Assembly: GCA_031263965.1 (NCBI GenBank)
Contig: JAISES010000088.1
Coordinates: forward strand, 1-30,931
From: Prevotella sp.
GTDB taxonomy: Bacteria; Bacteroidota; Bacteroidia; Bacteroidales; Dysgonomonadaceae
Direction of reading: 5' to 3'
DNA: 30,931 nucleotides
The notes below the pieces were generated by a model that did not search any database, was not told the origin of the DNA, and saw only the letters and a list, made by a program, of their open reading frames with translations. Shown in pieces: positions 24,466 through 30,931 of this stretch (its first letter is position 1; the number at the start of each line of letters is the position of its first letter). A program made the translations under genes and the position numbers.

Positions 24466-24969
24466 TTATTTTTCCCTGTTTTGATATAGCGCTATAAAGA
24501 TAGATATAATAAATCCGGATACCATAGATAATAGATGAAGTACAAAATTACTGTTGTGTTTGAAGAAACTGATAGTAAGCGATATAAAAACCACAGACAG
24601 AAACAGCCGGTATTTTTTAGTATCTGCTATTTTTACATTCTTACAGTATGCCGTCATGCCGGAAAACATTCCAATCATTGTATAAATCATAGCCGATGCT
24701 CCGACAGTAGGAATGTCGTACATTGAGATAAAAGAAGCAGCGAAAGAAACAACAATAATAGATACGGAAAGCAACCATTTATTTACGAACTTCTCCATTG
24801 TCCGGAACATTCCAACAAAAGCCAATGAGTTTATCAGTAAATGGACTATTCCGGAATGTTGAAACATATATAATACATGATTTACGTATGAAGATTTGTT
24901 AGCGTATCCTATTTCCAACCCGAAGAAAATAAAGACTATAATAAATATCAAAACATAAATATACTTCAT
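24466..24969 (-). CDS. Minimal rhomboid-family intramembrane serine protease
   Basis: A 167-aa membrane protein with about six hydrophobic helices (~3-18, 39-57, 66-84, 88-106, 121-136, 141-160). It carries all rhomboid catalytic landmarks: H43-x-x-x-N47 in HLLINSL, nucleophile Ser92 in VGASAM (a GxSx motif with Ala where most have Gly), and His145 in HLLSMVSGF. The spacing Ser92-His145 is 53 residues, as in E. coli GlpG (S201-H254). Rhomboids cleave membrane-spanning segments. It is on the minus strand within a plus-strand head operon, and its ATG overlaps the upstream gene's TGA (ATGA). This suggests an independently expressed cassette, perhaps active in lysogens. The substrate is unknown; an envelope protein of the host or the signal-like N-terminus of the coat protein are possibilities. 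Confidence 0.8.
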   Translation of the reverse strand: MKYIYVLIFIIVFIFFGLEIGYANKSSYVNHVLYMFQHSGIVHLLINSLAFVGMFRTMEKFVNKWLLSVSIIVVSFAASFISMYDIPTVGASAMIYTMIGMFSGMTAYCKNVKIADTKKYRLFLSVVFISLTISFFKHNSNFVLHLLSMVSGFIISIFIALYQNREK

Positions 24970-25361
24970 GTGTAGAGTTGTGATTGTGGTTTTTTCAATA
25001 ATGCGTAATAGATATCTTCGGCTCTTCTTTCCGATATATAGAATCGTGGGGCTGATTGTCCGGCAATTATTTTAGTTATCTCCAAGACATCCATACAGGG
25101 ATTTTCATTTTTCAGATTTCGGTACCGCTCCAATATATCCAGGTGTAACAGCTTCTTAATTTCATTCTTCGGAAGTTCAATTCCGTTTTTTCTGATTATG
25201 GCTGAATATTCCCTTCGATGCAGATAGAAAGATTTTGCAGGGCGAAGTATCGCTTTTGAAACTATCCCAGAAACAGAAAGATTTGTTTCTTCTCTCCTTA
25301 CCTGTTCGCAGGCGTTGAAGAAATCGCTATCCCTGTCTTCTCTATAAAATAACTCTGCCAT
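24966..25361 (-). CDS. Duplicated-domain protein, putative DNA-binding (131 aa)
   Basis: This 131-aa protein consists of two similar halves. The first ends SKAILRPAKSFYLHRREYSA and the second IIAGQSAPRFYISERRAEDI. The shared core is P-A/AP, F-Y-L/I, a charged pair, then an aromatic/Ile helix. Single copies of this PAxxFYxS pattern occur in small proteins of Bacteroidetes phages and look helix-turn-helix-like, but I cannot name a family. ATG 25361 is preferred over an upstream in-frame start at 25466, because a -7-like TAATTTTG (25390-25383) lies between them. The stop overlaps the rhomboid start, so the two are translated together. It may regulate the cassette or the neighbouring late promoter at 25430-25495. 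The function is unknown. Confidence 0.6.
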   Translation of the reverse strand: MAELFYREDRDSDFFNACEQVRREETNLSVSGIVSKAILRPAKSFYLHRREYSAIIRKNGIELPKNEIKKLLHLDILERYRNLKNENPCMDVLEITKIIAGQSAPRFYISERRAEDIYYALLKKPQSQLYT

Positions 25362-25382
25362 ATCTACTGAATGGTTTATATA

Positions 25383-25390
25383 CAAAATTA
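25383..25390 (-). promoter_or_regulatory. -7-like box of the rhomboid cassette
   Basis: On the minus strand TAATTTTG matches TAnnTTTG and lies 21 bp before ATG 25361. No -33 element is seen at 19-21 bp. It suggests the cassette has its own promoter and supports the shorter start for the first gene. Confidence 0.4.
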
Positions 25391-25429
25391 CTTGATAGTC
25401 AAAGTTTAAAGAAGGAGCGGGGCTTATAG

Positions 25430-25495
25430 TTTTCTGCCCATGCTCCCTTTCCCGTATTATCCGCACATGGATATTTGCTTATTTCATTTATTTGT
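25430..25495 (+). promoter_or_regulatory. Late promoter region of the scaffold-capsid operon
   Basis: TTTTCTGCCCA at 25430-25440 and TTTATTTGT at 25487-25495 repeat the elements at 8578 and 8635 with exactly the same 57-bp offset. Between them, TCCCG followed by ATTAT and CGCA is also partly shared, though with different spacing. The site lies in the divergent gap between the rhomboid cassette and the scaffold gene, 103 bp before ATG 25533. Confidence 0.55.
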
Positions 25496-25532
25496 ACACA
25501 ACAGAGCAGAATAATAATTAATTCAATTTGCT

Positions 25533-26309
25533 ATGGCAGAGATAGAAGAAAAAACAGAAGAAGTAACAGAACAGCCCTTGAAAGGTCGCGCTGCCTGGCA
25601 AGACCGATATAGAAAAGCTAATCCTGAAGCAAGAGAAGAGGTTGATGATGAAGACTTGTTTGAATACGCTAACGGCGGTTATTCAGATGTAGAAAACAAA
25701 TATAACCAACTGAATAGAGCAAACAGCAGGCTTGCCGAACTTGTTGCAGGCGATCCGCGACTGGGTGCCGCATTGTCTATGGTTACCGGAGAAGGTAAAA
25801 AATCGCTTCCTTATGCAATGGGTAGTGTTTTCGGCAAGGACTGGATGGACGACAACCTGGAAGATTTTGAAGCCGGATATCAGGAGAACCTGAAACAATT
25901 GGCAGAAAGCAAGAAGTTACAGGAAGAAGCTGCCAGGAATACTGAAAAATCTATTCAGGATATTGAAAAATACATTTCGGATAACCAACTCGGCGAAGAA
26001 GATGCAGCACAATTGAATGAGAATATTGTTGCGTTCGCTGAAAACCTGCTTATGGGTATCGTTCCCCCCGCGTTGATAGATTTAGTACATAAGGGACTGA
26101 ACTATGAACAGGATGTGCAGGATGCTATCGATACCGGAGCCGTACAGGCTAAGAACGAAAGAATAGAGCCACAGCTTAAAAAACTTACAGAAACAGACGT
26201 TGTGGATATGGGTGGAAAAACAGCTTCAGGGGCAAAAGATAAAAATAAACCGATATTTCAACCACAGCCCGGTAGCGTGTATGACAATTTAAAGGATATA
26301 GAAGAATAA
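25533..26309 (+). CDS. Capsid scaffolding protein
   Basis: A 258-aa, strongly acidic and helical protein directly upstream of the coat gene, the usual place of a podovirus scaffold that guides prohead assembly and is then lost. The N-terminus is Glu-rich (EIEEKTEEVTEQ). The middle contains a predicted coiled coil at ~110-150 (EDFEAGYQENLKQLAESKKL and on). The last ~30 residues are disordered-looking (TASGAKDKNKPIFQPQPGS). There is no signal peptide. The ATG at 25533 is 38 bp after the end of the -7-like box. The coat gene starts 16 bp after its stop. Sequence alone does not separate it from other acidic head proteins, but context makes scaffold the best call. Confidence 0.7.
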   Translation: MAEIEEKTEEVTEQPLKGRAAWQDRYRKANPEAREEVDDEDLFEYANGGYSDVENKYNQLNRANSRLAELVAGDPRLGAALSMVTGEGKKSLPYAMGSVFGKDWMDDNLEDFEAGYQENLKQLAESKKLQEEAARNTEKSIQDIEKYISDNQLGEEDAAQLNENIVAFAENLLMGIVPPALIDLVHKGLNYEQDVQDAIDTGAVQAKNERIEPQLKKLTETDVVDMGGKTASGAKDKNKPIFQPQPGSVYDNLKDIEE

Positions 26310-26325
26310 ATAATCATTAATTGAA

Positions 26326-27771
26326 ATGTATATGAAGAAGTTTATAAAAAGAATGAATGACAGCGGGCTATCAGTCGTGATAGTCATGCTTTTGTGTCTG
26401 ATTTTTGGAATTGCGGATGCCGGCGCCATGACTGCGGATGTAGCTCCATCAGTACCAATTGAATCATCCGACGGAAGACAACAGGGTGTAGCGGCAAATG
26501 GTGATGCTTACAATAGGCATGAAGGCATGTCTGTGGAATTTACGGAGGCAAACGTAGAGCAGCTTTTGCTAAAGGAGATTGACAAAGAAATAGTAAAAAT
26601 AAACCGTTACCGGTATCCGTTAGATACTATTGCCCGAAGTATAGGAAAGGCGAGGACAAAGAAAAGCAGTTCTCAAGTAATCGAGTATTACAGCGTAGCA
26701 ACCCTGCCGTCAGACAGTATTATAACAGCAGCTTATGCAGGTGGTGACGTGTCGACCCCATTGACGTTCGGAACAGGAGGAAGTGAAAACTCCCTTATTG
26801 CCGTGAATCAAACTTTGATAGTAAAAGGTGTTAAAGGATTTAAGGTTAACGGGAAAAACGGTACCACCGAACAGGATACACGTCCTTTGATATTATATGT
26901 TACAGACCGGCATACGGATGGCAGACCGATTGTTATTGCCGTAAATGGACAGGGTGCAACTTTTACTATTCCTGCTATCCCTGCAAATTCTACCATTACG
27001 ATTGCCGGACGCGCCGCATCGGAGTTCCAGATACGAACTGATGTTTATAACATCCTGCCAACCCCTACCGAACAATATTTACAGAAATTTATCGCCGAAG
27101 TGGAAGAATCTACATTCTTCGCAATGCGTGATAAAGAAGTGAGCTGGACTATTTCGGATGTTGTTCAACAGGCTTTAGACCAAATGCGTAAGGAGACCAA
27201 TAATTCATATTGGAGAGGTGTAAAATCGATCCGTAACGTAAAAAACAAATATAACAGAAAGCCCGAAGATACATATTTCACAGAAGGGATTTGGACACAA
27301 CCGGCTAAAGACCTGGATGCAGGCGGCACATCCATTACAGCAGAAATGCTAATCGACTGGATGAATGCGGGATTTAGCGACAATGCCGCTTCTGATACAA
27401 AATTGTTAATGTGTTCTCCGGATTTCATGGCGTCGCTCTGTAAAGCGCCGTTGACACAAAATATGTGGTATGGAGCAAAGAAGGATTTCTTCGGACTGAA
27501 AGTTACGCCAATAGAATCGCCGTTTGGAACCCTTGTGCCTATTCTTGATAAATCAATGGTTGAAGCGGGTTTGCAGGGTTGCGGATTTATGCTGGATGCC
27601 GATTATATGACAAAATGGACGATGGGTTGGAGATCCGAAAAACTCGACAATGTTGCAAATGGAGAGGCTGACAGCCAGGGACGCTTACTTATTGAGCCAA
27701 GCGGTTTAACCTTATCATTCCCTGATGCTCATGCCCGTTTGTATTTGAACAGGTCTCAATTTGAAGGGTGA
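26326..27771 (+). CDS. Major capsid (coat) protein with signal-peptide-like N-terminus
   Basis: A 481-aa protein placed after the scaffold and before small head genes, with the size expected for a podovirus coat protein. The mature part starts near residue 65 (EGMSVEFTEANVEQLLLKEI). A beta-rich region at ~105-235 contains ITAAYAGGDVSTPLTFG, and a central region follows with ESTFFAMRDKEVSWTISDVV. The C-terminus runs LLIEPSGLTLSFPDAHARLY. The unusual part is residues 3-34: a basic KKFIKR start, a hydrophobic core LSVVIVMLLCLIFGI at 15-29 and AGA at 32-34, exactly like a Sec signal peptide with a signal-peptidase site. Starts at ATG 26326 or ATG 26332 are equally plausible and differ by two residues. 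Coat identity is inferred from synteny and length. Confidence 0.72.
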   Translation: MYMKKFIKRMNDSGLSVVIVMLLCLIFGIADAGAMTADVAPSVPIESSDGRQQGVAANGDAYNRHEGMSVEFTEANVEQLLLKEIDKEIVKINRYRYPLDTIARSIGKARTKKSSSQVIEYYSVATLPSDSIITAAYAGGDVSTPLTFGTGGSENSLIAVNQTLIVKGVKGFKVNGKNGTTEQDTRPLILYVTDRHTDGRPIVIAVNGQGATFTIPAIPANSTITIAGRAASEFQIRTDVYNILPTPTEQYLQKFIAEVEESTFFAMRDKEVSWTISDVVQQALDQMRKETNNSYWRGVKSIRNVKNKYNRKPEDTYFTEGIWTQPAKDLDAGGTSITAEMLIDWMNAGFSDNAASDTKLLMCSPDFMASLCKAPLTQNMWYGAKKDFFGLKVTPIESPFGTLVPILDKSMVEAGLQGCGFMLDADYMTKWTMGWRSEKLDNVANGEADSQGRLLIEPSGLTLSFPDAHARLYLNRSQFEG

Positions 27772-27772
27772 T

Positions 27773-28159
27773 ATGAAGAAAGTATATTTTTCTAAAAATA
27801 AAGCCAAGATTGTTTTTACGATAAAAGTCGGCGATGTGGTTAAAAATATTTCATTCTCGAACTTTGGCGGATCCTACTCAACGTCAGGTGTAGAAGAACA
27901 GAAGGTAATAGAAGATACATTCTATTTCAAAAACGGATTGATATACTCTGTGAGTGAAAAGAAACCCGAAAAGAAACAATCTGATAAGGTAAAGATGCCA
28001 GCGCGGGTATATGATAATGTCACCGACATTAATGGCGCTGTGGCAACACTGAAAGGCGAGCCATACAAAGTGCATCACATGAAACTGAAAGACCCCGCAT
28101 CGGTTATAGAACAGGCAGAACTAAACGATGTATCGTTTCCGAATTGGAAGGTAGAATAA
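27773..28159 (+). CDS. Unrecognised capsid-associated small protein (128 aa)
   Basis: I do not recognise this 128-aa protein. The first ~65 residues are beta-strand-like (KKVYFSKNKAKIVFTIKVGD, FYFKNGLIYSV). A Lys-rich linker (EKKPEKKQSDKVK) follows, then a C-terminal segment VYDNVTDINGAVATLKGEPY ending near FPNWKVE. Its ATG at 27773 is the second base after the coat gene's TGA, so translation is probably coupled. A terminator-like hairpin follows at 28185-28234. Position right after the coat gene is common for capsid decoration, head-fibre or cement proteins, which fits a small beta-rich protein, but this is inference only. Confidence 0.55.
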   Translation: MKKVYFSKNKAKIVFTIKVGDVVKNISFSNFGGSYSTSGVEEQKVIEDTFYFKNGLIYSVSEKKPEKKQSDKVKMPARVYDNVTDINGAVATLKGEPYKVHHMKLKDPASVIEQAELNDVSFPNWKVE

Positions 28160-28184
28160 CCGGCTCGTAACAAAAGGATAATCG

Positions 28185-28237
28185 AAAGGCTGATAAATCA
28201 GTTAACAGTCAACAGTTAACGGTTGTCAGCCTTTTAT
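28185..28237 (+). terminator. Hairpin terminator with internal GTTAACAGTC-type repeats
   Basis: AAAGGCTGA at 28185-28193 pairs with TCAGCCTTT at 28226-28234, followed by T-rich bases. The long loop contains GTTAACAGTCAACAGTTAAC, itself an inverted repeat and a member of the degenerate repeat family also found inside the giant gene. It probably attenuates transcription after the capsid genes. Confidence 0.55.
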
Positions 28238-28249
28238 TCAATGAACAAA

Positions 28250-28281
28250 TCAGCCAATTTGAAAATGTGACGGTTGGCTGA
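28250..28281 (+). other. Second hairpin sharing the GGCTGA/TCAGCC arms
   Basis: TCAGCCAA at 28250-28257 pairs with TTGGCTGA at 28274-28281 across a 16-nt loop, 25 bp before the next gene's ATG at 28307. Since its arms share six bases with those of the preceding terminator, mutually exclusive pairings are possible, as in an attenuator. Confidence 0.4.
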
Positions 28282-28306
28282 CGCGCAATAAAAAGGGACA
28301 AAAAAG

Positions 28307-28969
28307 ATGAAAGCAGAATTTATATCCCGCGTAATGCAGATAATGAATGAACTCGGATGGAATGACACCGAGTCGGATGCTTTTATCGGTTCAAATACCG
28401 CAAAAGTAAAAGGACATATAGAAAGCGTGTTTGTGGATGGGTGGCGAAAGGCTGTAACTATCTTCCCCAAAACATATTTCACAATCAAAAGTTTTTCGGA
28501 TCAAAAATTAGTATCCGATATACCACACGGAACAGGCTATATTATATTGCCGGAAGATTTTTACAGCCTTGCTTCTTTCAAAATGAGAGGTTGGCAGGTG
28601 GCTACCGAAACTTTGATACCTGGTTCTGACCCGATGGCAAGGGTGCAGGCAAACGAATACACACGGGGTAATATATGCCGTCCTATGTGCGTACTCAATA
28701 ACAAAACCGTAAGGGAGAGTGTTGACGGTCATATTTCATACATTCAAAAAGATGTACTGGAATATTATTCTGTTCCCACCGGAAGCAAACAGGAAATAGA
28801 GGAAGCCTTATATATTCCTCTTATCAGTCCGCTAAGCGATGATACAATATTAAACGAGAAACTGTATATACCACTTGCATACATCTGTGCAAGCATGGTA
28901 TTCTACATATTTGAAAAACCTGATATAGCGCAGGTGTTAGAAAAAAAAGCAACTGAAATAATAAAATAG
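28307..28969 (+). CDS. Connector / tail adaptor candidate (220 aa)
   Basis: A 220-aa soluble protein. The N-terminal helix MKAEFISRVMQIMNELGWND and the spacing of later segments (TGYIILPEDFYSLASFKMRG; YIPLISPLSDDTILNEKL; ICASMVFYIFEKPDIAQVLE) resemble T7 gp11-like or other podovirus tail-tubular/adaptor proteins. In those, a helical start is followed by a beta domain with loops and a C-terminal helical pair. It lies downstream of a terminator-like hairpin and just 2 bp before the fibre candidate at 28972, so it opens the tail part of the operon. Family assignment is tentative. It could equally be a head-completion ring protein. Confidence 0.45.
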   Translation: MKAEFISRVMQIMNELGWNDTESDAFIGSNTAKVKGHIESVFVDGWRKAVTIFPKTYFTIKSFSDQKLVSDIPHGTGYIILPEDFYSLASFKMRGWQVATETLIPGSDPMARVQANEYTRGNICRPMCVLNNKTVRESVDGHISYIQKDVLEYYSVPTGSKQEIEEALYIPLISPLSDDTILNEKLYIPLAYICASMVFYIFEKPDIAQVLEKKATEIIK

Positions 28970-28971
28970 TT

Positions 28972-29901
28972 ATGGATAACTGCCAAGATAAAGCGATGTT
29001 TTCTGAATCCTTTTGGAAGGCTTTGATGAAGCTTCCGACTTTTCGATACATGAAGGCACCTGTGGATAACGTAGCACAGTTGTATGAAAAATATCCGGCA
29101 GGGATGGAAAAAGGGGCTTTTGCGTTCGTGTATAGCGAGAATACATTTTATATGTATTATCCCGCTTTAAGGGAATGGAAAGCCATGTTAACGGGAATAG
29201 GAAGTATTGCTGTGCATCTTGGCACATCTCCCACACAGCAGCAGCTTACCGATGCATGGGTCAGCGTAAAAAACGACGCCCCTACCGATGGAGCTATGAT
29301 TATCAACCTGGATCAGGATGAGCCACTGGGGCACGACTGGATATACATGGATACCAGCGCTGGTTATGCTTGGATAGACCGCGGGATCGATACGGTCAAT
29401 CTCGCTACAAATACAGCTCCGGGGATAGTCAAGGGGCGCGCTTATGACGAAGATCCCGATAATATTGGCTATGCAAGCATCACTGAAACAGGCGAGATAA
29501 AGATAAACGGATGGGATGATCTATGGGCGTATTTCGACCATATGTGTTCAGGACGGATGGCCAACTCCCTTGCTGACCTTCCCGTAACCCAAGGAAATAT
29601 AGATGCAACCGTTTCATCCGGTCAAACCCTGTCATTTACAAACCTTGCAGGGATGTCGGCAGGCTATATTACACGCATACGGGTAACGAATACCGGAATC
29701 TCGACAATTACAATAACATTACCTACCGCTTCTCCGATAGAGAACGATTATGGCCCATCCACGCAATTAGGAGCTGGAGAAAAGATAGAGTTCGAACTGT
29801 GGTGCTATGCGCCGGGAAAATACAGGCTAAAGAAATATAACATGATGTATATCATGAATGTGAATCCTGTGTTTACGGGGTTCGATAAGGACGGAAATTG
29901 A
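28972..29901 (+). CDS. Tail fibre or receptor-binding-associated protein (309 aa)
   Basis: A 309-aa protein with a domain order typical of tail appendages. The N-terminal ~75 residues (NVAQLYEKYPAGMEKGAFAF, TFYMYYPALREWKAM) match an adaptor-like pattern repeatedly seen in Bacteroidetes phage structural proteins. A middle region ~85-195 contains DLDQDEPLG-like loops and TAPGIVKGRAYDEDPDNIGY. A C-terminal beta domain ~200-309 contains SGQTLSFTNLAGMSAGYITR and the repeated ITRIRVTNTGISTITITLP type strands. There are no catalytic motifs. It is followed by a 114-bp repeat-filled gap and another fibre-like gene. A role in host attachment is inferred from composition and position near the end of the structural block. 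Confidence 0.5.
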   Translation: MDNCQDKAMFSESFWKALMKLPTFRYMKAPVDNVAQLYEKYPAGMEKGAFAFVYSENTFYMYYPALREWKAMLTGIGSIAVHLGTSPTQQQLTDAWVSVKNDAPTDGAMIINLDQDEPLGHDWIYMDTSAGYAWIDRGIDTVNLATNTAPGIVKGRAYDEDPDNIGYASITETGEIKINGWDDLWAYFDHMCSGRMANSLADLPVTQGNIDATVSSGQTLSFTNLAGMSAGYITRIRVTNTGISTITITLPTASPIENDYGPSTQLGAGEKIEFELWCYAPGKYRLKKYNMMYIMNVNPVFTGFDKDGN

Positions 29902-30015
29902 TAAAAATGAAAAATGAAAAATGGCGCGAAGCAACAAATAAGTTTATCATTTATCACTTTTCACTTATCACTTATCACTTTTAATTTTTAATTCTTCATT
30001 TTTAATTTAAAAAAT
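29902..30015 (+). repeat. AT-rich degenerate repeat gap between fibre genes
   Basis: The gap begins with three AAAAATGA-like units, continues with TTATCACTT repeated about five times with variants (TTATCATT, TTTCACTT), and ends in TTTTTAATT-type units. The left A-rich part can pair with the right T-rich part. It is the low-complexity type widespread between Bacteroidetes genes. No gene is seen in it. Confidence 0.75.
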
Positions 30016-30615
30016 ATGCTGACAATTACAACAACCGACAATCAGGTCATATTAGAGACAGGGGGCACGCGGTTCGCTTTCGCTAAGGGGGATATCCGTT
30101 ACCATCTGACAAAATGGGAAGTATTTTTCCGTACCGCGGATTACACTTTTAATGAAACATGGGCTAACGGCATTACTGTTAACGGCACGCTGCTAACCCC
30201 GGACAATGCAGTAGAGGAGCTGGAAGTTATTACCGGAGGTTCCGGCGGAGCAACAGTTGCATGGGGCGGGATCGGCGGTAATATCGCGGATCAGGCAGAC
30301 CTTGCGGCTGCTTTCGGTTTAAAGGCGGATAAGCTTAACTTTTTCTATACACGTAGTACCGATCCCCTAACTTACCCAAATCCTGCCTCTGACGATCTCG
30401 GGAATGGGTGCTACTGGATACAAATCTCAGATTTGCCTACACTAAAAGACATAAGCAATGTTTCGGTGCTTGCTGATGGTTCATGGGTGGGTGTTGCGGA
30501 TATGGTTTTAAAAGCAGGCGATATGATCAGGAATTTTAACGCGCAACCGTACGTTACATATATTGTTGGCCATGCATCAACATCCGATGGAACTATCACG
30601 CTTATTAGATTTTAA
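30016..30615 (+). CDS. Tail fibre-associated protein (199 aa)
   Basis: A 199-aa beta-rich protein. Residues 1-60 look like a small beta domain (MLTITTTDNQVILETGGTRF, VFFRTADYTFNETWANGI). A Gly-rich hinge follows near 75-95 (GGSGGATVAWGGIGGNI), then an ADQAALAA-like trimerisation-type segment (DQADLAAAFGLKADKL) as in many fibre proteins. The C-terminal ~90 residues may be a receptor-facing domain (GCYWIQISDLPTLKDISNVS). No enzyme motif is visible. It lies between two repeat-filled gaps with the BACON-domain gene after it, giving a three-gene tail appendage module. Function is inferred. Confidence 0.5.
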   Translation: MLTITTTDNQVILETGGTRFAFAKGDIRYHLTKWEVFFRTADYTFNETWANGITVNGTLLTPDNAVEELEVITGGSGGATVAWGGIGGNIADQADLAAAFGLKADKLNFFYTRSTDPLTYPNPASDDLGNGCYWIQISDLPTLKDISNVSVLADGSWVGVADMVLKAGDMIRNFNAQPYVTYIVGHASTSDGTITLIRF

Positions 30616-30713
30616 AAGTGAAAAACGAAGAACGAAAAATTAAGAACGAAAAATGAATAATCTGGTAACTCGTAACTCGTAACTAAAAACTAAAAATTAA
30701 AAATTAAAATAAT
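30616..30713 (+). repeat. AT-rich degenerate repeat gap before the BACON gene
   Basis: Units of GAAAAACGAA/AACGAAAAATT type are followed by GTAACTC repeated, then AACTAAAA and AATTAAAA units up to the next ATG. It is the same low-complexity class as 29902-30015 with different units. No gene or clear promoter is seen in it. Confidence 0.7.
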
Positions 30714-30931
30714 ATGGCAAAGACAATTACAATCGCGGGATTACCTGCGGGTGCGACATGGACGGCGGCAGCAAGCCAGGCATGGGCAACATTAAGCAAA
30801 GCGTCGGGAACGGGCAACGGTACGTTAGATGTATCGGCAGCGGGCAATACGGGCGCATCACGTACAGCTACGGTAACAATAACCACTGCGGACGGCTTCA
30901 CCGCGACAGTGAACATAAGCCAGGCGGCAGG
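30714..30931 (+). CDS. BACON-domain protein, truncated by the window edge
   Basis: The first 72 residues of a longer protein are visible. They match the BACON domain, a small immunoglobulin-like beta sandwich typical of Bacteroidetes and of Bacteroidetes phage tail proteins. The N-terminal AKTITIAGLPAGATWTAAAS leads to WATLSKASGTGNGTLDV, the hallmark W-x-x-L-S, S-G-x-G-n-G-x-L pattern. Then NTGASRTATVTITTADGFTA and VNISQAA complete the final strands. There is no signal peptide, as expected for a virion protein, whereas host BACON proteins are usually secreted. BACON domains are thought to bind glycans or mucin. In this position the protein is probably a tail fibre or a fibre tip. The stop lies beyond 30931. 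Confidence 0.82.
   Translation, partial: MAKTITIAGLPAGATWTAAASQAWATLSKASGTGNGTLDVSAAGNTGASRTATVTITTADGFTATVNISQAA

Noticed and set aside
25262..25269. Another CTATCCCA box
   Set aside because: It is a single copy inside the coding sequence at 24966-25361, with no phased partner or ATAGCACT element, and is compatible with chance.

Overview
The window looks like the left part of an integrated prophage of a short-tailed (podovirus-like) phage in a Bacteroidales-type host. Host evidence: promoter-like sites match the Bacteroidetes TAnnTTTG -7 box; the integrase is of the Bacteroidetes IntDOT type, with Ser at the Arg-I position; a BACON domain is encoded at the right edge; ribosome-binding sites are A-rich and weak; gaps carry AT-rich degenerate tandem repeats typical of Bacteroidetes genomes. 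Podovirus evidence: small and large terminase, P22-like portal, scaffold plus coat protein, a nozzle/stabilisation-type tail protein and three consecutive ejection-type proteins, with no tape measure, sheath or major tail tube gene.

Layout. Bases 1-220 hold what looks like the 3' end of a tRNA-Ser (probable attL), its terminator and a dense set of short repeats. Next come the integrase (220-1395), a DnaA-C-terminal-like DNA-binding protein (1536-1847) and the 913-aa tail nozzle protein (1864-4605). On the minus strand lie an XRE regulator with a partner gene (4690-5404) under a promoter carrying a duplicated 17-bp operator, then a packaging operon running leftward (terS 8505-8188, terL 8191-6092, small gene 6005-5634). 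From a divergent control region at 8506-8669, a plus-strand operon encodes ejection proteins of 213 and 465 aa and a 3,717-aa giant (10725-21878), then portal (21938-23944) and an adaptor candidate (23946-24443). A two-gene minus-strand cassette (24466-25361) interrupts it with a minimal rhomboid intramembrane protease and a duplicated-domain protein. Plus-strand genes resume with scaffold, major capsid protein, a small head-associated protein, a connector candidate, tail-fibre candidates and a truncated BACON protein at the edge. No replication or lysis genes are seen, so the element continues to the right.

Most notable points. (1) The giant protein combines membrane segments with two HExxH zincin motifs, a polyvalent-type protein kinase and several nuclease/effector-like domains. 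It looks like an ejected multi-effector polyprotein built by gene fusion, because three intergenic-type repeat tracts and a frame-shifted small gene are fossilised inside it. (2) The coat protein begins with a signal-peptide-like segment. (3) A rhomboid protease with all catalytic residues is encoded close to the capsid gene. (4) Two late operons share an 11-bp box and a -7-like box at identical spacing, suggesting a phage-specific activator. All functions are read by eye from sequence; no database search was run.
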